Below, piece after piece: positions 1 through 12,200 of a stretch of DNA of 64,000 nucleotides; positions within the stretch are counted from its first letter, which is position 1; the number at the start of each line of letters is the position of its first letter. The position numbers and the translations under genes are program-made. The notes under the pieces are model-generated. The model did no database searches. It worked only from the letters and a program-made list of their open reading frames with translations, and was not told the origin of the DNA. This stretch comes from Eremophila alpestris peregrina (taxonomy: Eukaryota > Chordata > Aves > Passeriformes > Alaudidae), in NCBI GenBank assembly GCA_009792885.1, contig WMCF01000016.1, positions 8,603,062 through 8,667,061 of the forward strand, written 5' to 3'.

Positions 1-3000
1 TAAAGGCAACTGTAACAGGATCTCTGGCCTTGAAAACCGAAGTGGGAGGGACGGATCCCCAGTGGGATGCGAGGGTCGAGAGAGCCCATGTCCAGGCACC
101 TCCCTGAAGGCTGCTCCGACTTCCCATGCCAGGCTGCAATCCCCTCATCAGCCCCAGAGCTGAACGCGTGGGGGTGGCCCGAGGAAATGGCCTGTCCGGG
201 GGCAGCTCCACTGGCTGGAGATCTGCCAGCAGCTCTGCCCTCCATCACCAGCGTTCCAATGCTGCCGAGCATCCCCCACTTACTCGGGCGCCCACAGCCT
301 CGCTCCCCCAGCACCTTTCAGCAGCAATCAGGGCATGCTTGCAGCAGCGCAGAGGCTCCCCCAACCCATCCTCGGCAGAGCCCCTGAGCTCCAGGGGCAG
401 CCTCTCACGCCTGGCCAGCCCTGCTTGGACCGACTTCCGTGCGCACAGCAGGCAGCCAACACTTTCCCGAACATCCTTAGTGAGCAGAGAATTACTTAAC
501 CACTTCCCTTCTCGAGGAATGAGCTCCAGCACGGCACCAGAGCTGCTGTCTGCTCAGGGCCACAGTCCCACCACCATTAGTGATGGGTCAGTGCACTGAC
601 AGCCCTGTGGCACAAAGTAGATCCAGACCACAAACCGTGGAACAATGGTGCTTCTGTTGAATTAGCCAGCCAGAAGGTCATGGCTGCAGAGCGGGCAGAT
701 TCAGAGAGAAGTTGGAGGGTGGGCAAGCAGGCTGGGGTTGGCAGAGCACCTGCCAGCACAGTGCCACCCTGCATGTTTCTAGGAACTAACCAGGAATGTG
801 GATTTATCCCAGTTCAGCACCAGTGACACACATCCAGGGTATTTCCCACACTAAACCAGGCAATCTTTATGTGAGTGTGAGTAATGCCAAACTTTCCAGG
901 GAGAACTGGGGAGAAGAGCTGGGGCTGTGGTCTGCAGCTGAGCATGCCTCATGCAGCATGCAGCAGCTGGGCACACAGGAGACACCATTCCATGGAGCTG
1001 ACACAGGGCTGGGAGCAGGAGCCCAGGGAGGAGCAGTCTATCATAGCCCAAAAAAAAGCTGGACACATTGGGTGGTTCAGAGCACCATTTTACTGAAGGG
1101 CTGGACACCTGCTAGGACTTCATAACAAAAAGTTCACTTCATTTAAGAAAAAAGACAGTCTGTTTTTTGTCCCGTTCCCTTCCAAAGAGTGGAATAATAC
1201 TAACGCTGTCTTTTCACTAAGCAATGCCATTCCAAAATATACAACGAGTGTGGAACAGCCCAGCTTCATATTAACATTAAATATTATTAGAACTTCAGAA
1301 ACATTCTACACAAACAAATGAAACGGTAAAAAGTTCACTCAAGAACAAGATGGTCATTTGTAAAATCATCATACAAAGTTTGTGACTCGCCCTCCTGCAG
1401 GTTGCAGTTGCTGCTCCCTCAGCTGTTGCTTGCCCAAACACCAGGGAGTGCCCCAGCAGAGCCCGAGGTGCCGGTCTCAGCTGGAGCAGGTTGGTCATGC
1501 TGCGGTGTGGAGATGGCTGTCATGGAGATGCTGGTTGGCAGAGAGTAGGGCAAGCTGCTGGGCAGTGCCCACCCAGAGCCCTGTGTCACTCAGAGCAGCT
1601 GCTGTGCCTCTGCTCAGGAAATGCTACTCCTCAGGAGTGCAGCACTGGGACCCAGGAGGAGGGAGAGCATCATATGGTGCCTTCCCTGCCATGAACAAAC
1701 ACCAGCACTCACTTTGTCCCAAGCCAGGCCTGGGCAGTGTGGCAGAGCAGGGGCAGGAGGGGAGGTACTTCTGGGGGTAGCTTTGCAGCACCTTCTCTTT
1801 TAAAACAGCACTGTGTCTGTGGGAATCACCAGACACAGGGGCTGCCTGTAGCTGCAGGAACACAGGAACAGAAAGGGCTAATTAAGACAATAAGGAGAGA
1901 GTCTCAGACAATAATAAGGCCTTTAAGGGACTCCCTGGGGAAGGTATTTCAGAGGCCACATGAACAGCGCCAGATTGTGAGTCCAATGAAGGATGGAAAT
2001 GAAGGGTTGGAGGGGTGCCTGCTCCAAAAGGACTCCCGCTCACCTGCAGCACCAGTGTCCATGTACTGCTGGCCAGGCAGGGCAGGGGAAGCTCTGTGGC
2101 TGGGCAGGGATGGAGGGAAGACAGTGCTGTGGAATGCCACAGCCTTGGCTCCTCAGTTTACACATCTCCTGCAGCAGACACAGGAGCTGCAGGTTGTTGG
2201 CTCTCCAGGTGCTGCTGGCATCTTTAGCTTTCCCTACTCCCAGCATCTCGCTTTTCCACCACATTTCCGTGGTGTTCCTAAGCAAAGGGAGGGGTCTGGC
2301 CTCAGCACCACAGCTTTGGAGGCAGCTGCTGGCCAACCTGCAAGTTCCAGCAGTTTCACACCTACAGACAAGCTTCATTCAATACACTCAAGGATGACCT
2401 GGTGAAAAAAGCTGGCTTCTCATGTCTTCTGGGACAAGATTCCTCTGAGGCACCTGGCACCTTCCTAACAGCACCCAGCTCACAGGCTGCAAGGAGAGGG
2501 AAACCCTAGCATGGTGCTCTCTAGCTGAGACCCAAATGTGAGGGCTCAGGAGCATCCTGCCCTGCTGCATTCTCCACAGGTTGTGCCAGCCCACCCAGCT
2601 GGCAAAGCTGAGGGCTCCAGCAATGTCAGGAAGGTGCCAGATTTCCCAAAACTGTTGCCCTCTCCATGGGCCACCTCAGCTCCTGGAAGGCCATCTCCAT
2701 CTGAGCAAAAGAGCACAGAAGCCAATGCCATTTGGAAGACCTGAAAAAGAAACTATCACTTCCACACAAACCAACCAGCCTGGCTGAGCAGCCTGTGCTC
2801 CACAGCTCAGCAGTGACTCTGCCAACCATGGCCAAAAAAAGGATCCTCCCACAGAAACCTGCCTTCCTCCCTGGGAAGCTGCCCAGTTCGAGTCACACTG
2901 CCCAGCTGGAGCTGAGAGACAAACCTGCTCTCCATACCCAGGGATCCCTTGAGCCAAAGGCTCAGCTCCTAGACAGCACAGGGAACTTAGATCCAAAGGA

Positions 3001-6000
3001 GAACTGCTGGGGTGGCTGAACCCCCCACGTGCTGGCAAGTTCTGGCCATGAACACAGCATAAGTCACAGTTAAAAGGGCACAAACTCTGTATTCAATTCC
3101 AAACCCCAGAGCCTCCCAGCCCCTCTTGCCACAGCTAGAGCTGGGGTGGAGAAGTGCTCCTGGTGTACCAGGGGGGCCTAGAAAACAGGCTGTAAAACAC
3201 AGGCAGCTGTGGAGCAGGACCATGGAGCCACATGTGCAGCCATCACCCATCTGTGCCCTTCTGCTGCTGATTCCCCTGCCATGTTCTTAGCTGTAACTGG
3301 CTGAACTCCATGCAAAGAAGCACCAGGCAATGGGGGGGGATCTCAGCCCACTAACCCCAGCACTGTTAGTATGAACTAGTCTGAAAGCTGTCCAGTGAGG
3401 TGAGCACTCCAGGGAGCACAATGAAATACCACTCGTGGGCTGCCTAAATAATAATCCCTTCTTATTTTGAAAAAAGTGCTTAAGAAATTCTGTATAAGGA
3501 TTGCTACAACAGCTGGCTCTGGGGGGGGATGCAAATAGTTTAGAAGCAGCAGCAGCAACAACACACTACAAGGCTTGCAGAAAAAAGGCTGAGGAGAAAC
3601 TTCTACAACCATAAGTAGTGGCAGATGGTGAAATCTGATCACAGTGGACATGAGCTTCAGAACATTTCTACCAATTAACGTTGTGATTTCAACTGGTGTC
3701 TGATGTCAGCTTCCCCTTCAGCTGCCTGCTGGACAAGCTACTCTCCCCATGGACCTTGCTGACGGACATCTGAAGCATGCAGGAAGCTCAAGGACCTTGT
3801 CTAGTGGAGGGGAAGTATAAACTGCTTCTTGGCAGCTGAATAAAAGGAGAAATTATTTCCAAAAAGTCAGTTGGAAGAACAGCCCTTTGACCACTTTGAC
3901 CACTAGCAGAATCCTTTCCAGAAGTGACAGTGGCACAAATCCATGCGTTAAAAGCATTCCTAAGAGAGTCTCCAAAGCTCTCAGCTGTCACAGTGCCCAG
4001 AACAACACAGGCCAGGTTAGGCACTTGGATGAATTCAAAGTGACTAATACAGAAACAGGTCTGAACAAGGTGCATACCACATGCTCAGCACAGACCACAG
4101 CGCTCTGGGCAATGCATTTTTATGGGCCCTGCCAGTTACTGTTACATAGATCCCTGGAAGTGTTACTCAGCTGCCAGAGAATAACATAGGATGAAAGGGA
4201 CCTGTGGGGGAGAACTCTGGTTAGATCTGGTCTTAGGTAGCTCTGGTTTGATAAAACCCTTCATCTTCCCTAAACAGCAGAGAGCAGTATCCATGCAGAG
4301 CCCCTCTGCAGCCTCGTGCACATCAGTGTTACATGCCCACGACACCAGGAGCATCCACACCTGGGCATGAATCGAAGGATGGTGGAGCCAACCCATGCCA
4401 GACTGAGGCACCCCCTCTGCCACTACTGGCTGATGGGCAGCTGGCATTGCAACAGAGGGCTGTAAAAGCCCTCTATAACAACCTGCAACCCAAAGCACCT
4501 GCAAGAGGAAGAAGAGTCAACAGGAGGGCAGAGAATGGAGGTGCAGCACAGCCCTGCTGCTCAGGGCCCTGTGGACTGTTAGAGATGTGCAGGAGAGCTG
4601 ACAGAGATGGGAGTGGTGATGAGCAAGTCCCTGAGCATACATCTGTGGAGTGCTCACTTGCCTGGCAGGAGGCTCAGTGACACAGAAGGGTTTCTAAAGC
4701 TTGTCTCTCCCTGTGGAGCAGAAAACCTTTTGCTGGTAGCCTGGCAAGGGTACCAGGGTAAACTGTCATCACCAAGCATGCAGAGAACTCAGCTCAGTGC
4801 TGGGAAAGGCATGGCAGCACTAAGGCTGGATGCTGTGCTGGATGTGTTAAGCAACAGTACAAGTCAAGTCCCTGATTGGGAGAGACCCAAGAGGCGAAAG
4901 ACAAGAGGTGATGGAAAAGAGCGGGGAGGCAGGCAGCAGTGCAGCTGAGGGAAGACACAGCCATGAGGAGGGATGTGGCCTGGTAAGTTGGCCTCAGGTG
5001 CTCATCTTCCTGCTCAGACTGGAGGAAAAGTGACCTCGACTTGGATTCAGCCTTGTTGATGCACGTTGTTTTTCCCAGCAGAGGCCAAGTGCTCAGCTGG
5101 GATGTCTGTGCTGCATAAGGAGGCTCCAAAGACAGCTCTCAGTGCCCTTATAAGGGTCTGGGAACAGGGGAAGCTTCTGAACAGCATGACAGCAATACTG
5201 CAGGCAGGAGTTCAGAGCCCTCCTTGGGAAACAGCCCAAAAGAGAAACACCAGTGCAGGACTTCAAGACCTGGCATTTGAGAGCGTGGGAATGAGAAAGG
5301 TCTGAAGGAGTGGGAACAAAAGGAACAAAGCAATTTTTGGCCAGTTGACAGTGATGGAGAGCCCCTGTTCATCCAGCATCAGGTCAGGACAGGGAACTCT
5401 CTGCCAGGGCATTTTAAAACACAGAAGTAGAAGAAAATATTTCCTCCTCCTCAGCAGCCAAACAGTGGCATTCACAGGTCAGTCTCAAATACTGCAAGTT
5501 ATGATTTCTGACAGCAACTCAGAACCCAAGTGTGGGGTTCAGGGCTTGCAATAATCCCCTGAATCATAAAATCACAGAAAGGTTTGAATTGGAAGGGACC
5601 TTAAAGATCACCTTGTTCCAACCAACCTGCCATGGGCAGGGATACTTTCCAGGACACCAGGTTGCTCAGCAAAAGAGAACCTCCACCCTGCTCTATGTGG
5701 GTGAGAGGAGAACCCAGATGCACCTCAGAATTCTCAACTTCCCTCTCACCCCATCATGAAACCCATCTCTTCTCTCCATACCACAGTCTTCCTTTCTGGG
5801 CTGGGGATCAGACACTGACCCCTTTTATAAACCACTGAAATCCAACCAGGTGCTTGGGGGGCGGGTCTTAAATGTAAGGAGCTGGGACTTCCCTGGGGAG
5901 CTCATCCCTTCAGCCAATGTCCACAGAGATTACTAGGTCAGACAACTGGTATTTTGAGCTGGTGAGAGAATGAGTGGATTACACTACTGCTGCAGAGATC

Positions 6001-7573
6001 TGAGCATACAGTGCTGTATGGAGCCGGGCCCACGCCCAGCCCAGTACCTCTTCTTTCCCCAGGACACCAGGTTGTTCCTCCAGGTGACAGCATCAGCACT
6101 AACTGCTCCAACGAGGTGTTTCTCCTGGGATTAGTAGATCCCTCCCTGTGCAGTGCAGAGTTGTGTTCCCATCTGACAGCGTGCCCCCGGTGCAGGGAGG
6201 TGACAGCAGCAGTCTGCAGTGGTTCTGCGGTGCCTCCTGGGGATGGCAGAGCCTGCACTCCTTCCACACAGAGCTCTCACACCTGCCACACACCTCCTCA
6301 CAACATCCCTGACAGCACAGCACAGCAAGGCTGCCACCCACCACAACATGGTACCCATCTCCCCTCCTACTGCTTCATCCCCACAAACCACAGAAAGCAA
6401 CTCTATGTTGAAGTGCTGGTGTACGTCCTCCCAAAGTTTTTGCTTTTCTGCTTTAACTCAGGCTCAAGTATCCCACTGAGACTGGCAGGATGTAGCTAAT
6501 ACATTCAAACACAGCCTGCGTCTCTGTCGTGGTTTAACTCCAGCCAAAACCAACAGTCTTCTCTACTGGCACCTGGAATCTGCTCCTGGAACAGCCAGCA
6601 ACAGCAAAGCAGTTACATGGTGGTCAGGACACTACAAAAATCCTGCTAACAATTCCAGCCCTTTGGCTCTAACAGTCACAGCTCCTGATCCATAGTTGCA
6701 CCTGGGGTAAAGGAGAGCAGAGTAGTGCTGGTACTGAGGAAGAATCCTCTTTGGAGGCAAATCCCTACCATGAGTTCAAAACTTCTGCTCCCACAAAGGG
6801 AGGAGGCACCTAAAGATGTCAGACAGACTTGCAGCCCTGTGACACTCCTCCAGAGTTATGTTATGCAGAGGTAATACCGAAAACAGGATTAAAACTACCA
6901 GCTGGTAATTCTCCAAATTGTTTGGCATTCTGGAGACAAACAAGTGGCTACAACGCTGCTGCCTCTGAGCTGTTCAAGGGAGCCCAGGACAGACTGTCAC
7001 AACACTGAACCACAAAGGAATCCTGGCACCTTTCAACAAAAGACCAGCTGAAGGGAAAGAGGAACAAAAGCTATCAAACCCAATCCCAAAGGGATGGAAG
7101 AAGTGCATCTTTCCACAGTTCCTGGGCCATATGCACGTATATGGATATATAGATATATAGATAATAAAGTTATAAAATTTGATCTAAATAAAACCAGTAA
7201 ATGTACAGCTTGAAAAAGAGCAATATCACAGTGCATCAATGTCATGAGAAAGTCCTGTGTCCTCCCCTGCACAAGAGCACAGCCTGCCATGTTCAGGGCA
7301 GAATGGTGGAAGTGAGCTCTCCAGCCTGCTCAGCTCAATGCTGGCCAGAGTCACCATCCTGCACTCCCAAACAGAGGGTTGGATTTCTGCAGCCAGTTCT
7401 GCACAGCAGTGGCAGACAGGCAGGAACAGCAGGACCAGAGAGTGGGCTGCTCTGTCTGCAGGTTAGTCGGCATTTTGGCACCAGAGGCACAGAGTCACTC
7501 CTAAACCTCTTCGCGCTGTGGTGCCAGGCTTGTATTTACTTACTTACAAAAGAAAGTGACAAAGTGAAGAAAC
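1..7573. other. Left flank, no gene recognised
   Basis: I recognise no protein gene here. The open frames are short, overlap on both strands and resemble no family I know. In humans LAMB2 lies next to CCDC71, but no laminin-like cysteine-rich exon is visible, so LAMB2 must lie further left or elsewhere. Part of this stretch is probably the CCDC71 3' UTR (minus strand), but I found no canonical AATAAA on the minus strand between 1 and 7573, so its end cannot be placed. AT-rich islands lie near 1140-1380 and 7130-7200. A CR1 fragment sits at about 5561-5690. Confidence 0.5.
5561..5690 (-). mobile_element. CR1 LINE 3' fragment
   Basis: The plus strand opens with AATCATAAAATCACAG and continues with the GGAAGGGACCTTAAAGATCA block and a CCATGGGCAGGGA block. 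This is the reverse complement of the typical end of avian CR1 elements, so the insertion lies in minus orientation. The copy is 5'-truncated and diverged, with no open frame left. The far boundary, near the AGGTTGCTCAG motif, is approximate. Confidence 0.88.
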
Positions 7574-8764
7574 TCAGGGGACACTCTGAGAATGGGACAA
7601 AGGCTGAATTTGGATCACAGGGGACAAGTTGACCCTAAGAATCTTCTGTGCTCTCCTCCTCACTTCCTCATCAGAGGAAGAGCTGCCCACCTTGATGGTC
7701 CGGAATTTCAGCAGGTTCAAAGTGCTCTGAGCCTCTTGAGTTTTCTTTCGGACAGGAATGGTATTTGCTTTTTTCCTTTGTGGTGCTTCTTTTGCCTCTG
7801 TAGCTCTTCTCTTCTTCTGCCCAGTGCTCTCCTGGTAAGGGCTGCTGTCCTTCCACTCTGTTTTTCCCACCAGAACTTCCTTATCTTTGATTTTCAAGGT
7901 CTTGGGCTGTGGTGCTGTGGTGCAGTCCTGGGACGAGCTGCCTGTGACTCTCCCGTTGAGAACTCCGGAGGCTTTGCAGGCGTTGCTCTCCTGGAGCACT
8001 CCACCCTTTGGTCCCTTCAGAAGCTTTAAAGCACAAGTGCCAGAATCTGGTGCTTTCTTAACCGAACGCTTGTACCCCTTGCCTTCGGTTATTTTCCTGC
8101 TCTTGCCTGAAGAAAACTGCCTTGGTGGACTTGAAGTCTTGAGGAGTTTAAGGTCTGAGGGAGAGATCCCAAGATGCCCTTGTGTGTACTTGGACTCCAA
8201 ACAGGATGTTGCAGATTTTAGTGGCACCAGGGCTTCCAGAACCACTGACAGTCTCACAGCTGGATACACATCAGGATACATGCTTGTAGGGAAGCCCACT
8301 GCCGCTGCCTTGGATGTGCCAGATCCTGTCTGCTTCAAGGAGCTCAAGAGGAGATTTGTGGAATCCCCTTTGGAGACTGGCTGACTGGAGAGTTCTTTCA
8401 AAGAGCTCACTGGAATGCTGGTGGGCAAAGGGGCCACTTTTGCCATTGAGTTCCTGGCTGGACTCTGAGTGGGCTTAGTGGTGCTGGCACAGTTGTGCTG
8501 TGTGTTTTCTTCCGTCTGATTCGGTGTGACAGCCGTGCATGAGCTGTACCCATACACATCCTTACTCCTCAGAATCGTGGGCTGGTAGCCCTCCTCCTTC
8601 AGGCCTTGGATGAAGGCCACCAGCTGGGTCTCTGTGTCTGAAAGGTCCTTAGACATCGGGTTGAAGACTCGGAGGGCTTCCTCCAGCACTTTCTGTCCTG
8701 CAGAGGAAATTCTTGACCAGGAATGGACAGCTTTTTCTTCCTCATTGTTCACTGCAATATTCAT
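7574..8764 (-). CDS. CCDC71: CCDC71, coiled-coil domain-containing protein 71
   Basis: A single coding exon encodes 396 aa and starts at the ATG at 8764 (MNIAVNNEEEKAVHSWSRIS). An upstream in-frame TTG is not needed. The N-terminal 80 residues match mammalian CCDC71 closely (VFNPMS, TETQLVAFIQGL, QPTILRSKDVYGYSSC). So do the central block (TNLLLSSLKQ, AAVGFP, YPAVRLSVVLEALVPLK) and the C-terminus (LLKFRTIKVGSSSSDEEVRRRAQ, ILRVNLSPVI). The middle is Lys/Ser-rich with KK and KRR clusters suggesting a nuclear protein. It lacks the long alanine-lysine repeat of the human protein, and human is about 70 residues longer. A splice acceptor at 8804-8805 on the minus strand suggests a non-coding first exon, likely in the CpG island near 11.3 kb. 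Molecular function is unknown. KLHDC8B lies two genes away, as part of the human neighbourhood. Confidence 0.95.
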   Translation of the reverse strand: MNIAVNNEEEKAVHSWSRISSAGQKVLEEALRVFNPMSKDLSDTETQLVAFIQGLKEEGYQPTILRSKDVYGYSSCTAVTPNQTEENTQHNCASTTKPTQSPARNSMAKVAPLPTSIPVSSLKELSSQPVSKGDSTNLLLSSLKQTGSGTSKAAAVGFPTSMYPDVYPAVRLSVVLEALVPLKSATSCLESKYTQGHLGISPSDLKLLKTSSPPRQFSSGKSRKITEGKGYKRSVKKAPDSGTCALKLLKGPKGGVLQESNACKASGVLNGRVTGSSSQDCTTAPQPKTLKIKDKEVLVGKTEWKDSSPYQESTGQKKRRATEAKEAPQRKKANTIPVRKKTQEAQSTLNLLKFRTIKVGSSSSDEEVRRRAQKILRVNLSPVIQIQPLSHSQSVP

Positions 8765-8803
8765 GGCATAAGGCAAGCAGGTGCTTCAAAAAGGTCCAAA
8801 TTA

Positions 8804-11278
8804 CTGGAAAAACAACCCTTGACACCTCAAAAGGAGAAAGAAGACAGTTAGCTTACAGCAACTGAAATAACCCAAGTTTCTAATACAGGACCTGAAACCA
8901 TTAAGCCCAGGCCTGGCTGATCGCAAACACTGGGTCAGATTCGGGGCTCAACAGAAGATAGAAGCATCATCAAGAAAATCCTGTCACTCATTTATCTCTG
9001 AAATAAAACCAAAACATCTCTCACAAAAATATCCTCCAACCTAAACAAAGATTTCAGGAAATCCCGTCCAATCCACCCCAAGATGAAAGACTCCAACAAT
9101 TAACTCAGCACAATCTGCAGCTCGTTTCCAGTTTGAGTTTGTCCCACCCCAGCTTTGGATAAACAGATCTCATCTTCCCTGGGAAAAACTGAACCCTCAT
9201 TGAACCCCTTCCCTGTGCACACACCACAAGCAGCACCATCAAGCCATCTCAACACTAAGAAATACTTAAATACTTCAACACCATCCCAGCACCACCGTCA
9301 ATTTCTCAGCTTCTTAACTGATGCTGCTCAAAAATTGATTCTGTGTCCCTGCCAAAGCTGCAGCTTCCTCCTGGAGACCTGGAATCAGGGCTGGAGGCTG
9401 TTCCAGTTGTGCTTCATTGATGCTGAATGCTGTGGCAAGGCAGCACTGCTCCTTGCTGTTCCCTTGTTTGAACAACGGTCCACAACTTGCTGTCACAGCA
9501 AACTGGTGTTGATCCAAGGACACTTGCTGCCAAGTGAGGAGGAAGCAGGAAATTCAAGCAGGGCAGTATGAAGGAAACACACATCACCAGGGCCAAGTGT
9601 ACAAAGGCCTGAGGGACAACACTGGGATCACACTCAGGGCACTGCGCAGCTGCCTGCCCAGCATAAAAGCATCAATTATTGCTTTCAATAAAAAATAGGC
9701 ACTAAAGGGCAGTCCAGGCAGAACTTGAAGGGCAGTCCGGGCAGGACTTTAGGATGCACCCAGGAGAACTCTGATCCTGGTGGCCTCACAGCTCCACAGC
9801 TCCTCTAGCTCCACATGCTAGACAGACAAGGCATAAAATCTTTAGCTTTATTAATACCTCTCAAAATAATAATGAAGATTCAGTTAAAAACCCTGGTCAG
9901 GGAAATGCAGGAGGTGTCAGAGACAGTTTTGGAGAGAGCAGTGCACAGGCAAGAAAGCTGTGATGGAGAAGTTAGCACCTGAGCAGACAGAACAAGGAAC
10001 TACTCATGTCCCATGTTCCCCCCAGAACTCTGGTCTCACCAGAGCACAGGAGCAGAGCCCGTGCTGCCGCCAGCTGCACAAGCAGGGAAGAGGCACAAGC
10101 CAAGAGCAGCCACAGAAGGGAAAGCACAGGTCAGTGGGGGAGTAAGAACCTCCACATGACAGACTAATCTCAGTCAAGTGCTCTGCAGACGTCATGGCCA
10201 AAGAGGGATTTGGAAGAGGATAATGCAGTTGTTCAGAGGCAGGCGGGGGAACTCCCACGAAGGAGGGGAGGCAGGCAGGGAGGTGATTCCACAGAGTACC
10301 AGCCAGCGTCACCAGCCAGCAGTGAGAGTCACCACCTCCAAAGTGACCAAGCAGTGCCAGGCACAGGAAAGCCAGAGACGGTGTAAGGGTTAATTTTGAT
10401 CTGGTAGTGAGGCAGAGACCAACGAGGACAAGTAATAACATGGGCTCAACAGACTGCAAAATAGACCATCTTCATAATGCAGCAGCCCCAGGAGCAGCTG
10501 GGACATCTGAAGGGGTGTTCTGGCTGTGACATTTCATGGGAACAGGACTTTGCAACATCCATCCGCTTGGTCCTGTTTGGTGCAGTGCCAGTTCTACTGG
10601 AGGAAAGCCAGCCACCAGCAGACACACCCCCATACACTTTGTCCTCCCGACAGAAGGTTCCCTCACATGACTCACTACTGAGGGGCCGGGGGGCTACGGG
10701 AACACAGCACTCCCGGCACGGTGCAAGCACAGCACCGGAAGGGCAGACCTAGCACGGGTTTAGAGGCCTGGCTGTCCGAGCACGGAAAGGGCTCTCCGGG
10801 TGCACCGCAGGGGGAAGCGGCTGCCGGCAGGACCGAGACGCGGGGCTGGGGCAGCCTGCAGAGCTGGAGGCCGGTGCGCAGTCCCAAGGAGGGCTCGACG
10901 GGGTCGCCAGGTCCTCGCTCAGCCTCTCCTTTTGGCCCGCCCCTCGGCGCCGGCGCTGCCCCTTCCCGAGCGCCTGTCCCTCGCTCCCGCTGCACCCTCC
11001 CTAGGGCTCGGCCCGCCGGCCGGAGGTACCGCAGGGTGGGCAGGCTGCCTGGGCCGGGCCCTCCCTGCAGGGCTACGGGAGGTGATTGGTGCAGACAGGG
11101 GGTGCGGCACCCGCGCTCGGCCCGCGCCGGCTCCCGGGACCGGGGGGGCGGGGGCCGGGGCGGGGCCCTCAGCGCCACGGCACCGCCTCCAGCGCCGCAA
11201 GGCCGCCCCAGCGGGCGGCTCGGCAGCGCCCTCGCCCGGGAGCCGGCGTGGGGCCCGGGCCCGCCGGCCCCAACCTAC
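8804..11278 (-). other. Probable 5' UTR intron of CCDC71
   Basis: The acceptor is TTTTTCCAG, read on the minus strand just above 8803. A good donor (CCG|GTAGGT on the minus strand) places the end of a 5' exon at 11279. Nothing coding is seen in this 2.5 kb. A roughly 23-bp direct duplication beginning AGGGCAGTCC lies at 9706-9751. The intron is inferred from splice motifs only. Confidence 0.55.
9706..9751. repeat. Short direct duplication
   Basis: Two adjacent copies of about 22 bp, each of the form AGGGCAGTCC(A/G)GGCAG(A/G)ACTT, lie side by side. They are minor and non-coding, inside the proposed CCDC71 5' intron. Confidence 0.6.
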
Positions 11279-12200
11279 CGGCTGCCGCCAGACCCGCGCC
11301 CGCCGCTGCGCCGCACCCGCCGCTCCAACATGGCCGCCCGCGGGGCGCCGGAAGCGCCGCCCGCTTCCGCTTCCGTTCCCTTTCCGCCGGCCGCGGTCAC
11401 GCGCACAGTCACGGAGCGCATTCGGTCACGCCCCCGCGCGCCGCCCCGCCCCGGCCCCGCCGTGTCCATGGCAACGGCGGCGCGGGCAGTCCCCGGGCCG
11501 GCAGGGGGCGCCGCCGGCGGAAGCGGCGCGGGCGGAAGCGGCACCGTCACCAGGTAACGGGGTCGGTGTCGGGGCGATGAGCGGCGGGGCCTGGCGGCGG
11601 CGACGCCTGGTTCTGCACGTGGACCTCAACAACACGGTGGTGGTGGCGGACACGGTGACGGGGCAGGCCCCGCGAGCGGCGCTCAACACCTTTCTCAGCA
11701 CCGTCACCTGGGGCCGCGCCGGGGCCGCCGGTGAGCGCCGGGGTCGGGGGTACGGGGGAGCCGGTGTGGCGGTGGCGGGGGCTGAGCACGTTCCTCTCTT
11801 CTAGGCGAGTGGGAGTGGGTGAGCGACCGCCCGTCCCTGCGCCCCCCGTGCCCCGGCGCCCTCAGCTACTACAGCCGCCACGGCCGGGACCCCGCCTTCA
11901 CTGAGGCCGGCCCGGGCCGGCGCTTCCGCGACCTCCACGCCCGCCACCTGCGGCTGCTGGAGTGGCCGGGCCGGCCGCAGGACGCCTTGTCGGTGCCGGG
12001 GGAGCCCGGCAAACGCTACCACCTGATCCTGCCCTCCTTCTTTCGCCTCCTGGACGCGCTGCACCGGGATGGCAGGGCCTTCGCCGTTGTCTTCAGGACC
12101 TTCGGCACGGACCTGCCCCGAGCCCTGCAGGCTGTCAGCAGCGCTCTGGACGGGCAGCACCCCCAGTTCCCTGCCCTGCGGGATGTGGCGGTGAGTGGCG
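10740..12200. promoter_or_regulatory. CpG-island bidirectional promoter (CCDC71 and HAD-like gene)
   Basis: The stretch is very GC-rich with dense CpG. On the minus strand a donor at 11278/11277 marks a likely CCDC71 5' exon. On the plus strand the HAD-like gene begins at ATG 11577. The two starts lie only about 240-300 bp apart, head to head. CAACATGGCCGC at 11327-11338 fits a YY1-type initiator site. No TATA box is seen, which fits a housekeeping-type divergent promoter. The transcription starts themselves cannot be read from sequence. Confidence 0.7.

Noticed and set aside
6525..6553. TGTCGTGGTTTAACTCCAGCC, resembling the start of an avian endogenous retrovirus LTR
   Set aside because: Only about 20 bp match the pattern I remember, and the following bases diverge at once. 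There is no partner end, no duplication and no coding remnant.
11086..11580. Long open frames on both strands of the 10.7-11.8 kb CpG island
   Set aside because: They are Arg/Pro/Ala/Gly-rich, exist in several frames at once and simply reflect stop-poor GC-rich DNA.
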